Positions 17,617 through 26,381 of a stretch of 64,000 bases of DNA are shown here, piece by piece. The stretch's first letter is position 1. Each line of letters starts with the position of its first letter. The notes under the pieces were generated by a model. It searched no databases and had not been told where the DNA came from. It saw only the letters and a list, made by a program, of their open reading frames with translations. The position numbers and the translations under genes were made by a program. The stretch is from NCBI RefSeq assembly GCF_000422465.1, contig NZ_AULV01000015.1:1-64000 (forward strand), written 5' to 3'. The DNA comes from Paenibacillus harenae DSM 16969. Its GTDB lineage: Bacteria; Bacillota; Bacilli; Paenibacillales; Paenibacillaceae.

Positions 17617-19500
17617 CTACACCATGATTTTGCAAATATCGTTCGTAAACTCGACCGGATCGTTGATCGGCAGGCCTTCTATCAGAAGCGCTTGGTTGTA
17701 GAGCAGCTGCGTATAGAGATTCAGCTTTTCTTTGTCGGTGTCGAAGGCAGCCTTGAGCGATTGGTACACCTCATGATTGATGTTAATCTCCAGTACCTTG
17801 TCCGCTTTGACGTCCTGGCTGTTCGGCATTGCCTTCAATATTTTCTCCATCTCGATCGTCAATTCGCCTTCGGCGGACAGGCAGACCGGATGGCTCTTCA
17901 GTCTCTTCGACGCTTTGACGCTCTTCACTTTGCCGGACAGCAGGCCGGTCATATGCTCGAAGAGATCCTTATTCTCACTTGCTTCCTCGTCGGCTTGCTT
18001 ATCGGACGCGTCCGATTCGATGCCCAGGTCGCCGCTCGATACCGATTTGAACTCTTTATCCTTGTATTTCATGACGATCTTGATCGCGAACTCGTCGATA
18101 TCGTCGGTAAAGTAAAGAATCTCATAGCCCTTATCGGCTACCAGCTCCGTCTGCGGCAGCTTCTCGATCCGTTCAATCGACTCGCCGGATGCGTAGTAAA
18201 TGTATTTCTGGTCTTCAGGCATTCTGGATACATACTCGTCCAGCGTAACCAGCTTCTTCTCCTTCGAGGAGTAGAACATCAGCAGATCCTGCAGGTCTTC
18301 CTTATTCATGCCGTAATCGTTATAGACGCCGAACTTGAGCTGACGGCCGAACGACTGGTAGAACTTCTCGTACTTCTCTCTTTCTTCCTTCAGAAGGCTT
18401 TGCAGCTGGCCTTTGATTTTGTTCTTAATATTCTTCGCGATGAGCTTCAACTGCCGGTCATGCTGCAGCAGCTCCCTGGAAATGTTCAGCGACAGATCCT
18501 CCGAATCGACCATACCTTTCACGAAGCTGAAATAGTCCGGCAGCAGATCCGCGCATTTTTCCATAATCAGCACGCCGTTGGAATAAAGCTCGAGTCCCTT
18601 CTCATACTCCTTCGTGTAATAATCGAACGGCGTATTCTCCGGAATGAACAGAATCGCGTTATAGACCACAGCGCCGTCCGCGCTGATATGAACATGCTTC
18701 AGCGGCTTATCGAAGCCGTATCTTTTCTCGAAGTAGAAGTTCTCGTAATCCTCTTGCGTGAGCTCATTTTTATTTTTGCGCCAGATCGGCACCATGCTGT
18801 TCACGGTTTGCTCTTCCTGATAGTCCTCGAGCTCGTTGTCCTCGCTGCCTTCCTTCGGCCGCTGCCCCTTCACATCCATCTTAATCGGGTAACGGATAAA
18901 ATCGGAGTATTTCTTAATGATGGCTCTCAGACGGTACTCCTGCAAATATTCATCGTATTGCTCATCTTCGTTGTTTTCTTTGATTTTGAGCGTAATTTCC
19001 GTACCTACCGTTTCCTTCTCGCACGGCACGATCGTGTAGCCGTCCGCGCCTTCGGATACCCACTTGTAGGCTTCATCGCTGCCCAATGCTTTGGAAATCA
19101 CGGTAACCTCGTCCGCCACCATAAAAGCGGAATAGAAGCCGACGCCGAATTGACCGATAATGTTGTGGCCGTCCTTCAGCTCATTTTCTTTCTTGAATGC
19201 GAACGATCCGCTCTTCGCGATTACGCCGAGGTTATTCTCCAGATCCTCCTGCGTCATGCCGATACCCGTGTCGGTAATCGTTAACGTTCTGCTTTCCTGG
19301 TCTGCCGTTACCTTGATGTAATAGTCCTCTTTATTAAACACCAATGAATCGTCGGTTAACGCTTTGTAATAGATTTTGTCAATCGCATCGCTGGCATTGG
19401 AAATAAGCTCCCTCAGGAAAATTTCCTTCTGCGTATAGATGGAGTTGATCATCATTTCCAGCAATCGTTTCGATTCTGCTTGGAACTGCTTCTTGGTCAT
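17617..19500 (-). CDS. htpG: Molecular chaperone HtpG (Hsp90)
   Basis: A 627-residue bacterial Hsp90, the usual length. The N-terminal ATPase carries the GHKL motifs [23 protein letters not shown] and [15 protein letters not shown]. The middle domain follows from about residue 220 ([39 protein letters not shown]) and the C-terminal dimerisation domain from about 510. I start it at the ATG at 19500, behind AAGGAGACCCGTTC; the frame extends 14 codons upstream but only through the operator region. A perfect CIRCE element lies just upstream, so HrcA control is likely. Monocistronic. Confidence 0.97.
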   Translation of the reverse strand: MTKKQFQAESKRLLEMMINSIYTQKEIFLRELISNASDAIDKIYYKALTDDSLVFNKEDYYIKVTADQESRTLTITDTGIGMTQEDLENNLGVIAKSGSFAFKKENELKDGHNIIGQFGVGFYSAFMVADEVTVISKALGSDEAYKWVSEGADGYTIVPCEKETVGTEITLKIKENNEDEQYDEYLQEYRLRAIIKKYSDFIRYPIKMDVKGQRPKEGSEDNELEDYQEEQTVNSMVPIWRKNKNELTQEDYENFYFEKRYGFDKPLKHVHISADGAVVYNAILFIPENTPFDYYTKEYEKGLELYSNGVLIMEKCADLLPDYFSFVKGMVDSEDLSLNISRELLQHDRQLKLIAKNIKNKIKGQLQSLLKEEREKYEKFYQSFGRQLKFGVYNDYGMNKEDLQDLLMFYSSKEKKLVTLDEYVSRMPEDQKYIYYASGESIERIEKLPQTELVADKGYEILYFTDDIDEFAIKIVMKYKDKEFKSVSSGDLGIESDASDKQADEEASENKDLFEHMTGLLSGKVKSVKASKRLKSHPVCLSAEGELTIEMEKILKAMPNSQDVKADKVLEININHEVYQSLKAAFDTDKEKLNLYTQLLYNQALLIEGLPINDPVEFTNDICKIMV

Positions 19501-19531
19501 GAACGGGTCTCCTTTCAATTTAGAACATTGG

Positions 19532-19558
19532 TTAGCACTCAAATTGCCAGAGTGCTAA
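19532..19558. promoter_or_regulatory. Perfect CIRCE operator (HrcA-binding site) of htpG
   Basis: TTAGCACTC (19532-19540), nine bases, GAGTGCTAA (19550-19558): identical to the CIRCE consensus with no mismatch. It lies between the promoter and the htpG start, about 31 bases before the ATG, so it would be in the 5' untranslated region or at the transcription start, the usual place for HrcA repression. Confidence 0.95.
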
Positions 19559-19568
19559 TACTTCCTTT

Positions 19569-19598
19569 TATATAACATATCCTAATTTTTAATGTCAA
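19569..19598 (-). promoter_or_regulatory. Sigma-A promoter of htpG
   Basis: On the minus strand TTGACA (19593-19598), an 18-base spacer, then TATATA (19569-19574), or 17 bases to TTATAT one base over. The CIRCE element begins 10 bases downstream. Confidence 0.8.
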
Positions 19599-19672
19599 GC
19601 TGCTTTTAAAAGAAAATACAATACTCCCGAGCTGTATTAATTACAAAATCCGCATCGTTGGCAAGCATTTCC

Positions 19673-20899
19673 TTACCGGTACGTACATTGCTCGACCGAT
19701 ACCGTTTTTGCCCCGTGTAAATAAGCAAATGATTCAAGCGCTCTCTGCACACTTTCGCGAAGACCATCCGTGTAGTCGATTTCAGGCTCGATTTGCAGCA
19801 ATTGTACCGTCAAGCGGCCTAGTTTTGTATCCAGACGCGGGTCCATGCGGCCGATCAAACGGTCGCCGGCTAAAATCGGCATCGCATAATAACCATACTT
19901 ACGCTTGACAGCAGGCGTGTAAATTTCCCATCGATAATTGAAATCGAACAAGTCCGCTAACCGTTGGCGGCTCCATAATAAGTTGTCCAGAGGCGGGAGG
20001 AAGTGAACCGGTAATTCCGCTTCATTCTCGATAGCGCGGGCCCGGCCCTCGTCTTCCTGTGCGGAAAGCCGCTCCATATCCGAAGCTAATATGTAATAAT
20101 GCTTGTTTAATCCTTCGACTAAGACTTGTACGATTTCTCCCGATTTGACGTGCTGATCAATAGCCTCCCGTCGTTCTTTTGCGCTTAATGACTGCCAACC
20201 GAAACGGGGGTCGCTCGGTTCAAATACCCTGTACGCCCGAAAAAACTTTTGCATCATCGCTTCAAGCGCTTTGGCCTTGTCGATTCGCTCCGCTTGTTGA
20301 AGCAGTTCGACGGGAACGCTGCGCCTGGTGACATCAAACAGGCGTTGGTTTCCTTCTCTGCCGACTATTCTAATTTGCGCGGCGTCCGTCAATAAATTCA
20401 GCGCATGAGATGTAGCTTTTGTCTTGGCGTTTACATTATCCCAGTAGCCGTGTACCCTTTGATTGGATTCAAACGACTTTGCCGGCAGCGGACCTTCGTT
20501 TTCCAGCTTATGCAGCACTTGTTCGGCGATGGTCGAAATCATATCGATATGGGGCTGAACACGCTGCTGCAGTCGCCGACGGGTCGGTTCGAAAATAGGA
20601 TAGTCTTCCATCGGAATGACACATGCTGCGTTTGCTAAATATTCAAACACTTCGTTTTTTCGGAGCAGCTCATTCAGAATCGCCGGCTCGTAACCGTCAA
20701 TTCTTGCCGCCAGCGTCAGATGCTGATTCGGACGAACGGCAGAGACCGGGTCGATCTGAACGCATTCCAAATGCCGGATCATGTCCAGCACCCGCTGGCG
20801 CATCGCTTCCGCAGAGCTTGCGCATTCCTCCGGCGGTTGAAGTAAGAACTGCTTCTCCAGCAAAAAACGCCGGAGCGCTCGTTTCGTCGTTTGTAACAT
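19673..20899 (-). CDS. YcaQ/AlkX-type DNA glycosylase (HTH_42, winged-helix)
   Basis: A 408-residue protein of the HTH_42 (PF06224) family, with three winged-helix units. The N-terminal region holds LECVQIDPVSAVRPNQHL: the QxD triad (Q-I-D) corresponds to the catalytic motif of YcaQ/AlkX-like enzymes, which open interstrand crosslinks, as opposed to QxQ in AlkZ. Supporting motifs are NEVFEYLANAACVIPMEDYP, PLPAKSFE and the late FLPPLDNLLWSR...FDFNYRWEIYTPAVKRKYGYY with MDPRLD. It would act on alkylated or crosslinked DNA in the cytoplasm. The second of two adjacent ATGs (20899) has the better spacing from GGAGG. Next gene downstream is htpG, far enough to be separate. Confidence 0.88.
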   Translation of the reverse strand: MLQTTKRALRRFLLEKQFLLQPPEECASSAEAMRQRVLDMIRHLECVQIDPVSAVRPNQHLTLAARIDGYEPAILNELLRKNEVFEYLANAACVIPMEDYPIFEPTRRRLQQRVQPHIDMISTIAEQVLHKLENEGPLPAKSFESNQRVHGYWDNVNAKTKATSHALNLLTDAAQIRIVGREGNQRLFDVTRRSVPVELLQQAERIDKAKALEAMMQKFFRAYRVFEPSDPRFGWQSLSAKERREAIDQHVKSGEIVQVLVEGLNKHYYILASDMERLSAQEDEGRARAIENEAELPVHFLPPLDNLLWSRQRLADLFDFNYRWEIYTPAVKRKYGYYAMPILAGDRLIGRMDPRLDTKLGRLTVQLLQIEPEIDYTDGLRESVQRALESFAYLHGAKTVSVEQCTYR

Positions 20900-20917
20900 C
20901 ATGACTCCTCCCTTTGG

Positions 20918-22174
20918 CTAGCTTGTAGTTAATGGCAATGAAATGGTACAGACCGTGCCTTTGCCTTTTTCACTTTCATAAATAATGCTGCCTTTCATCG
21001 CCTCAATGATCCGTACTGCAACAGAGGTGCCGAGCCCTGTCCCGCTTTCTTTTGTTGTGTAGAACAGTGTCCCGATTCGCCGGATCTCTTCGGGGGTCAT
21101 CCCTTTGCCTTTGTCAATTATTTTCAGTTCAACCCGATCGCCTTTTACCGCCAATTTGATTTGTACCGCTGCCTTTTCCTTTGATGCTTCTACTGCGTTT
21201 TTAATAACGTTGACTAACGCCTGTTGAAGTTGATCGCGATCGGTATGTACATAAATTTGCTGTTCCAGTTGGCTATCGAACTGTATTCCTTTTAAACTTG
21301 CTAACGGCGTTAACAGTATAGTAATGTTTTCAATTAAATCTGCTAATGAAATTTTTTCGTATTTTGTCAATTTCGGCTTCGAAAAGTTCAGATAATCATT
21401 AATGATGACCTCTGCTCTTGCAAGCTCATTTAACGCAAATTGTAAATAATCTCGATTTTTACCCTCAACGATCGTTTTACTCATGAGTTGTAAAAAGCCT
21501 TGAACAACGGTCAATGGATTGCGGACCTCATGTGCGATGGAAGCGGCAACTTCACCTAATGTCTTCAGCTTTTCCGCACGTTGAATTTCCGCTTTCATTA
21601 TTGCTCGTTCGCAGTTGAATTCCTGAAGTGTAGAAGATAACCATGTCCCTAATGTTTGAACCAATCCAAAAAATAAAACGGCTCGAATGGGCTCAAAATC
21701 CAAGGGCTTTTCAACCTGTTTGAGCATTGTATAGGAAATTAGAATAAGCAGCATAACAACGGAGGGGATTACGGAAATGAGGATCACTGCTCTTATTCTC
21801 CGGCGTCCGGCTAAGCGGGCGATTTTCTTGGTAAATAATAAAGGCCCCAGAAACGCCAACGTAATGCTTATAAATCCAAACCATAATGCATCCCCGCCTA
21901 GATAAGTCCTGGTAGCCAATATCATTAGGTAGTTAATAAAACCGGCTATCGGTCCACCGTACACCGTAGAAATCACAAGAGGGACATACCTGAGATCCCA
22001 GTATAAATCCAGGGCGTAGTATGAGAAAATCAAACATAATGAGGATGAAATGCCATGTAAAAGTCCCACCGTATAAGGAGATTCGAAGTGACGCCAACGG
22101 TCGCCGAACGCTGTAAAGACTAATACGGGAGCTAAGACGATAAGGACGTTAAGAAATAGTTTTTCTAGTAACAT
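20918..22174 (-). CDS. KinB-like sensor histidine kinase (5TMR-LYT sensor)
   Basis: A 418-residue membrane kinase. Residues 1-185 contain six membrane segments of the 5TMR-LYT type (SYYALDLYWDLRYVPLVISTVYGGPIAGFINYLMI), as in KinB of B. subtilis. The HisKA box ASIAHEVRNPLTVVQG has the phospho-acceptor His215. The HATPase domain follows with N-box NVIKNAVEASKEKA, IDKGKGM and GTGLGTSVAVRIIEAMKG. No response regulator is adjacent, which fits an orphan kinase feeding the sporulation phosphorelay through Spo0F. That role is inference from the KinB resemblance. It lies 15 bases upstream of the glycosylase gene on the same strand. Confidence 0.88.
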   Translation of the reverse strand: MLLEKLFLNVLIVLAPVLVFTAFGDRWRHFESPYTVGLLHGISSSLCLIFSYYALDLYWDLRYVPLVISTVYGGPIAGFINYLMILATRTYLGGDALWFGFISITLAFLGPLLFTKKIARLAGRRRIRAVILISVIPSVVMLLILISYTMLKQVEKPLDFEPIRAVLFFGLVQTLGTWLSSTLQEFNCERAIMKAEIQRAEKLKTLGEVAASIAHEVRNPLTVVQGFLQLMSKTIVEGKNRDYLQFALNELARAEVIINDYLNFSKPKLTKYEKISLADLIENITILLTPLASLKGIQFDSQLEQQIYVHTDRDQLQQALVNVIKNAVEASKEKAAVQIKLAVKGDRVELKIIDKGKGMTPEEIRRIGTLFYTTKESGTGLGTSVAVRIIEAMKGSIIYESEKGKGTVCTISLPLTTS

Positions 22175-22372
22175 AACCTAGCGCAGACTCCTTATTAAAT
22201 AATTAATCAGAATAGCTGATTGTAAGTGTTATCTCTGCACTTGGCTGCCGCTGCGACGCGATGTTGGTTTAGCTTACCCTATTAATTCTTTATGGCTGCG
22301 TGATTCCCTCTTTAAAATCTTTTGTTGCCAAAGGATGGTTTCACTCTTTTTTACAACTTTTAAAACAAGGAA

Positions 22373-22410
22373 GAGGCCGCCCCTAAGCCAACGACTTTTG
22401 GGACAGCCCC
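22373..22410 (-). terminator. Terminator behind the fusB-type gene
   Basis: In the minus-strand RNA GGGGCUGUCCC (22410-22400) pairs over 11 positions, with G-U wobbles, with GGGGCGGCCUC (22383-22373), and an inner AAGUC/GGCUU stem can extend it. A pyrimidine-rich tail and TTTT follow. It separates the fusidic acid gene from the kinase gene. Confidence 0.65.
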
Positions 22411-22423
22411 TTTTTTTGAAGGT

Positions 22424-23101
22424 TTAAACAGGATACGAATAGCCCGTCAATCCGATAACCGATTCGATAAATTTTTCTAAAGCGGACGTGTCAGTCAGGT
22501 TCTTGTTGCATTCATGGCTATTCATGCACAAGTAATTGCCAACCGCTTTGTAGTAATCAGGCGAAGCGTTAGCCGGCCTTTTTTTGGATACCGCCGAGAA
22601 CAAGGCAAGCTCTTCATACCTGTTGCACAAAAAGCAAAAGCTCTTCTTGTTTGTGGGCGTGAATCTTCCTTCCAAACCAATGAATTGTCCGTTTAACGGA
22701 TAAACGATAAACAATTTATTCGTAGCTGCGTCGTTCCAACCGAGATAAGTGACATAACGATGGTCGATCATCGTTAAATCAGGAATTTTCAGCTTCTTGT
22801 TCTTCGGGAACAACTTCTGAATCTGATTTTTTGTAATTTGCGGAAATTCCGCCATATACGGCTCTAGCGTTCTCATATACTTTTGGAAATCTTCCGCTGT
22901 TTTTAACGCAGAAACCTCTTCCAGCATTTGTTTCCGGGCGTCTTCAGCATTCGGGAACAGTCCGACAATTTTTGCTTCCGTGCCGGATCTGACCGATTCC
23001 AGAACTTTCGGATCGGCAATCGTTCTGAGAGCCTGCTCGAGGATACCCGCCTGCTTCTTGATAAAATTATATTGGTGGTTTCTAATAAATGGTTCACACA
23101 T
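22424..23101 (-). CDS. fusB: FusB/FusC-type EF-G-binding fusidic acid resistance protein
   Basis: A 225-residue protein with the two-part FusB architecture. An N-terminal four-helix bundle (residues 1-80) precedes a C-terminal domain that ends in an unusual treble-clef zinc site: CFLCNRYEE (Cys156, Cys159) and YLCMNSHECNKNLTD (Cys192, His196/Cys198). FusB proteins bind elongation factor G and help free it from the stalled, fusidic-acid-bound ribosome. Chromosomal relatives occur in soil Firmicutes. Start ATG at 23101; its ribosome site AAGGAG (23112-23117) lies inside a hairpin. A promoter, a short leader ORF and alternating inverted repeats stand upstream (separate entries), so expression is probably inducible. 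Confidence 0.88.
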   Translation of the reverse strand: MCEPFIRNHQYNFIKKQAGILEQALRTIADPKVLESVRSGTEAKIVGLFPNAEDARKQMLEEVSALKTAEDFQKYMRTLEPYMAEFPQITKNQIQKLFPKNKKLKIPDLTMIDHRYVTYLGWNDAATNKLFIVYPLNGQFIGLEGRFTPTNKKSFCFLCNRYEELALFSAVSKKRPANASPDYYKAVGNYLCMNSHECNKNLTDTSALEKFIESVIGLTGYSYPV

Positions 23102-23110
23102 ATCGGTTCA

Positions 23111-23240
23111 GCTCCTTATTTGTATTCATACTGAAATAAGGCGCAAAGCCAAATATTAGAAACGATGTTGTGGGCGATATTACTGTTGATTCATCCGCCC
23201 ATGCAAAGTATCGCCCCTAAAATAGGCTTTGCATGAGACT
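23111..23240 (-). promoter_or_regulatory. fusB leader: mutually exclusive hairpins and hidden ribosome site
   Basis: In the minus-strand RNA, in order: CAUGCAAAGCC (23235-23225), GGGGCGAUA (23217-23209), CUUUGCAUG (23208-23200), UAUCGCCC (23179-23172), GGCUUUGC (23150-23143), CCUUAUUU (23141-23134) and AAAUAAGG (23121-23114). The first pairs perfectly with the third or, through GCAAAGCC, with the fifth. The second pairs perfectly with the fourth, across the third. The last two form an 8-base stem that covers the AAGG of the fusB ribosome site. The first three elements lie inside the leader ORF, so a ribosome stalled there would change the folding downstream. This is the layout of a translational attenuator. 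Confidence 0.7.
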
Positions 23241-23271
23241 TGCCAATCCGGCAATCCGGAATTGCCATCAT
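23191..23271 (-). CDS. 26-codon leader peptide upstream of fusB
   Basis: A short ORF (MMAIPDCRIGKSHAKP then ILGAILCMGG) starts at tandem ATGs behind AAAGGAGTTGGTA and stops 89 bases before the fusB start. A good promoter lies just upstream. The ORF overlaps the first inverted-repeat elements of the leader. I infer a regulatory leader whose translation, or stalling of EF-G during it, controls the downstream hairpins. I know no homologous peptide. Confidence 0.65.
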   Translation of the reverse strand: MMAIPDCRIGKSHAKPILGAILCMGG

Positions 23272-23301
23272 TACCAACTCCTTTGATGCATGGATAGGTA
23301 T

Positions 23302-23331
23302 AGTATATAAAATAACGCTGGTTCTTTTCAA
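23302..23331 (-). promoter_or_regulatory. Promoter of the fusB leader transcript
   Basis: On the minus strand TTGAAA (23326-23331), 18 bases, TATACT (23302-23307). Expected transcription start near 23295, about 24 bases before the leader ORF and almost 195 before fusB. It begins right at the stop codon of the preceding gene, so fusB is a separate unit. Confidence 0.7.
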
Positions 23332-23335
23332 TGGT

Positions 23336-23587
23336 TTAGCGGATTTTGGAAGCCGAGCCGGCTAATGCAAGCGAAGCGCTGATCGTTAATTTTTTTGTCC
23401 GGCTGCGCAATTCCTCCCGCGTTAGCTCTGACAGCTTGCCGCTCCGGCTTAATTCAATTAATGCCGCTTTAGCCGCCTCTTCCGCGCGTGTCCCGTCCTG
23501 CAAAATAAAATAGGCAACCTGATAGGCATAAGGCTCTAGCCTTCTCAAGATTTGAACGACCGGACTGGAGTGAATCGCCGCTTTCAT
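23336..23587 (-). CDS. Small sigma-70-region-2-like protein
   Basis: An 83-residue protein. Its middle (LRRLEPYAYQVAYFILQDGTRAEEAAKAALIELSR, residues about 14-48) resembles region 2 of sigma-70 factors, where AYQVAYYILQDEELAEDA is typical, but the promoter-recognising parts and region 4 are absent. Similar truncated sigma-like proteins occur in Paenibacillus without known function. I chose ATG at 23587, seven bases from GGAG; a GTG directly precedes it. It is the last gene of the GntR-ABC operon, 17 bases after the anchored protein, so a role tied to that operon is likely but unproven. Confidence 0.65.
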   Translation of the reverse strand: MKAAIHSSPVVQILRRLEPYAYQVAYFILQDGTRAEEAAKAALIELSRSGKLSELTREELRSRTKKLTISASLALAGSASKIR

Positions 23588-23604
23588 CACTTGTCTCCAT
23601 CCGT

Positions 23605-24801
23605 TCAGTCTGCAAGCTTTTCGACAATATTAATATTCAGCAGACGAAGATTCTCACTCAACTCCGCTCCCGTTTTCCCTTCGTCTCCAACTTCGACTGC
23701 ACGGCCGGCATACAGCAGCTCGCCATTGGCAAGATCAAGCACCGCGGCTCCCGGAATGCCGGCTTTATCATCTGCTAGAAGATATACCCGGTTCGATCTG
23801 ATCAGTGCAGATTTAATAACGCCCACCCCCAACTGCTCGGCCGTTAATGTAACGTAGGAAGTCTCTTGCTCTTTCGTTATGAAATTATACCTCGATAATA
23901 CGATACGGTCCTGTCTGACTTCAGAATAATAAAAATTATCCTGCTGCAGGCTATGCGCCATACCCGTGCCAAGAGCCTTGTGCCACAAAGGATCTGTCAA
24001 CTCAGTTAATAACCCTGACCGGTAGGAATAGGTATATTCCTTGCCGTTCAAAATGACAAAAATCATGTCCTGCGGTGCGCTAATGTAATCGGAAGCGATG
24101 ACCCTCGCCGTTTGCGCATCACTCTTATATTTGTTCTTATCACTCCAGCTTGCGAGCGTTGAATGACGAAGCTGTTCGCCGGTGCCGATATCAAACACGT
24201 ATACAACCAGTTCCTCCGTGATGCCTCGGTCGATATATTTTCGAAATAGAAGATGCGCCTCATCGTCCACACGCTGTACATCTTGTATAGACAATTGACC
24301 GTTATCCGGCATCTCAAGGATGGTCTGTTCGAAATCCGTTACTTTGCCTGAATCTTCAGACAGGAGAGAAAGCCGCAAGACGGATTTCTGGGCATCTGAG
24401 TTCAATCCTTTCGTTGTGACGTCGGCGTAAATCACCAGTTCTTCATCCCGATAAAAGCCGGTTTCGTATCCTTTTCCCCGCATGAAGGATTTATGATCTT
24501 TCAGAAGCTTCTGAATGTCTGGCTGGTTATAGAACCAGGAACGCGCATCCATCATCCTTTTGCGAAAAACTTTATCTTCACTTCTATATATACTTCCTTC
24601 GATATTCACATTCAAAGGCTCCGAACGCATATCTCCTAAATAAGAGCCGGAAAGACTGACAGCAGCGCCCTCTTCCGGTTCCCCTTGAACGGTCTCAAGC
24701 TTATATTCGGGCAAATGGTTCAGTCTGCCGATTGCATAATATGCGCCAATTCCGCTAATTGCGAGCACAGCGATTAGAATGGTTAAACCATAACGCCACA
24801 T
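23605..24801 (-). CDS. Membrane-anchored extracellular protein of the GntR-ABC operon
   Basis: A 398-residue protein with a single N-terminal membrane anchor (about residues 5-26) and a long outside domain rich in beta strands, with no cysteine lipobox. Segments such as LVVYVFDIGTGEQLRHSTLASW, EYTYSYRSGLLTELT and AAVLDLANGELLYAGRAVEVG suggest repeated beta-propeller-like blades. I cannot name the family. It follows the ABC permease by 51 bases in the same operon, so it may be the sensing or accessory part of the exporter. ATG at 24801 has GGAGG six bases upstream; another ATG at 24807 is too close to it. Confidence 0.7.
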   Translation of the reverse strand: MWRYGLTILIAVLAISGIGAYYAIGRLNHLPEYKLETVQGEPEEGAAVSLSGSYLGDMRSEPLNVNIEGSIYRSEDKVFRKRMMDARSWFYNQPDIQKLLKDHKSFMRGKGYETGFYRDEELVIYADVTTKGLNSDAQKSVLRLSLLSEDSGKVTDFEQTILEMPDNGQLSIQDVQRVDDEAHLLFRKYIDRGITEELVVYVFDIGTGEQLRHSTLASWSDKNKYKSDAQTARVIASDYISAPQDMIFVILNGKEYTYSYRSGLLTELTDPLWHKALGTGMAHSLQQDNFYYSEVRQDRIVLSRYNFITKEQETSYVTLTAEQLGVGVIKSALIRSNRVYLLADDKAGIPGAAVLDLANGELLYAGRAVEVGDEGKTGAELSENLRLLNINIVEKLAD

Positions 24802-24852
24802 ATACATCCTCCTTCTACGTTTGGTGATACAGCTTGCATTGAAAACATGACC

Positions 24853-25695
24853 CTACACCGTTATCTTTCCGGCAAGCAGTCTCATACCAAGCCACACCGA
24901 CACGCAGCTTACCAAAGCGCACATGACCAGCACAATGACGAATATTTCCTCGGGAAAAAAGGAAGAGCCCGGCGTTCCAACTCCCAGAAAAAGAATCGGG
25001 AACACGACCGCCAATCCGCATGCGCCCAAATACAGCAAGCCGTACAATATCCCCAAGCGGCGATAGCTTCTTTCCAGCAAAACAGCGGTAAAAATCGTCA
25101 ATATCGCGATTGTTCCTAAGCCATAGGAGTATAAAAATTGTTCAAACCCGCGAGGTATAAGCATTGCTAGCGCCTGATTTATGCTGATAACCTCCACGAT
25201 ATGGGAGTCTGCTCTGAGGTCCGCAGGAAGGACGAGCTTGAATATGAGCTGCTCGATCGGCAGCAGTACCAATTGAAACGAAACAAGCCCGAAGACGAAC
25301 AGAAGAAACGCGGTTATTTTGGCAAAATAAATGTTGCTTCTTGCCGCCGGAAGCATAAGCAGTCGGTAAATAAACGTGCTGCGGCCGATCCAGTCGCGGT
25401 ACCATATAATAAAAGCATATAAGCCAAGCACGGCAATACTGAGAAGGATCGGCAGACTGAACCATTGCTGCGTAATCATCATCACCCACTCGAACGTAAG
25501 CGGATCCTTTGCAGGGACAGGGGCAGAGCTGTTTCCGATATTTTGCGACAGCCGCTCTTCCCGTCTGGACAATTCCGTTAAAACCGTCACGATCAGGGCG
25601 CTTATCTGGCAGATCGCCGTAATCGCCATCAATGCGGCAAGCACCCAGCGGAAACGATGCACTTCCATGTGAACCAGCTTCAAATAACGATTCAT
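24853..25695 (-). CDS. ABC-2-type permease
   Basis: A 280-residue integral membrane protein with six predicted helices (for example VLAALMAITAICQISALIVTVL, LPILLSIAVLGLYAFIIWY, ITAFLLFVFGLVSFQLVLL). The cytoplasmic loop WIGRSTFIYRLLMLPAARSNIYFAKI is typical of ABC-2/YtrC-like permeases, where the phrase LPxxRxxxxxxK recurs. Its start codon overlaps the end of the ATPase gene by four bases (ATGA), so the two are translationally coupled. It most likely forms a homodimer with the ATPase, exporting a peptide or a cell-wall-active compound; the substrate is not readable. Confidence 0.85.
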   Translation of the reverse strand: MNRYLKLVHMEVHRFRWVLAALMAITAICQISALIVTVLTELSRREERLSQNIGNSSAPVPAKDPLTFEWVMMITQQWFSLPILLSIAVLGLYAFIIWYRDWIGRSTFIYRLLMLPAARSNIYFAKITAFLLFVFGLVSFQLVLLPIEQLIFKLVLPADLRADSHIVEVISINQALAMLIPRGFEQFLYSYGLGTIAILTIFTAVLLERSYRRLGILYGLLYLGACGLAVVFPILFLGVGTPGSSFFPEEIFVIVLVMCALVSCVSVWLGMRLLAGKITV

Positions 25696-26381
25696 GCCCG
25701 GTACACCTCTCTCATGACGTCAATCACCGATTTGCCTTCCCCGCTGCGCATCTCTTCGCAATCAAACGCCCGGCTTACCTTTCCGTCCTGCAGCAGAACC
25801 GCTTTATCGATGAGATGCTCGATTTCTCCGATTTCATGCGTCGTGAACAATACGCCCCGGCCTTCGATCAGTTCGCTCGTGAACACTTCCATGATCGCTT
25901 CCCGGCTGAACAGGTCGATGCCGGAGAACGGTTCGTCCATCAAGAGATAATCCGAATCTTGGCCAAGTCCGAGCAGCAGGTTGAATTTGGCCGCGGTGCC
26001 CTTCGACAGGCTGCCGACCCTATCCGAATACGATAGCCCGAAGAAGCGCATAAGCTCGCTTGCGCGTTCGCTGTTCCAGCTTTCATAGAAATCTTCCATA
26101 AACCGGAGCGCCTCGGCCAGCTTCATGCCGGTAGGCATCGTCAAACGGTCGGGAACGAATGCGATTCTCTCATACAGCTTAGGTCCCGGGGCTTGTCCGT
26201 CAATGCGGATCGAGCCTCCCGCGATCGGGGTCAGTCCCATGACAGCCTTCAGAATCGTCGACTTGCCTGCGCCGTTCACGCCGATGAGGCAGGTGATTTC
26301 CCCTTTATCGGCATTGAAAGAAACACCGTTCAGCACATCCCGGCGACGGTAACGTTTACGTATATCTTGTACTTCAATCAT
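25692..26381 (-). CDS. ABC transporter ATP-binding protein (YtrB-like)
   Basis: A 229-residue ATPase with Walker A GVNGAGKST (residues 33-41), signature SLSKGTAAKFNLLLGL (a non-canonical LSKG form common in this subfamily), Walker B YLLMDEPFSGID and the H-loop TTHE. Short ATPases of this type pair with a membrane permease and a GntR repressor, as in the YtrABCDEF system of B. subtilis, which responds to cell-wall antibiotics. It overlaps both neighbours by four bases, so the three genes are coupled. Confidence 0.92.
   Translation of the reverse strand: MIEVQDIRKRYRRRDVLNGVSFNADKGEITCLIGVNGAGKSTILKAVMGLTPIAGGSIRIDGQAPGPKLYERIAFVPDRLTMPTGMKLAEALRFMEDFYESWNSERASELMRFFGLSYSDRVGSLSKGTAAKFNLLLGLGQDSDYLLMDEPFSGIDLFSREAIMEVFTSELIEGRGVLFTTHEIGEIEHLIDKAVLLQDGKVSRAFDCEEMRSGEGKSVIDVMREVYRA

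Noticed and set aside
17614..19284. 556-codon plus-strand open frame over htpG
   Set aside because: Antisense shadow of a certain gene. Leu/Arg/Val-rich sequence with no domain.
22373..22410. GGGGCTGTCCCAAAAG-like sequence as an insertion-sequence end
   Set aside because: This string occurs at ends of some Firmicute elements, but here it folds into one long hairpin at the end of a gene and no transposase is present, so a terminator is simpler.
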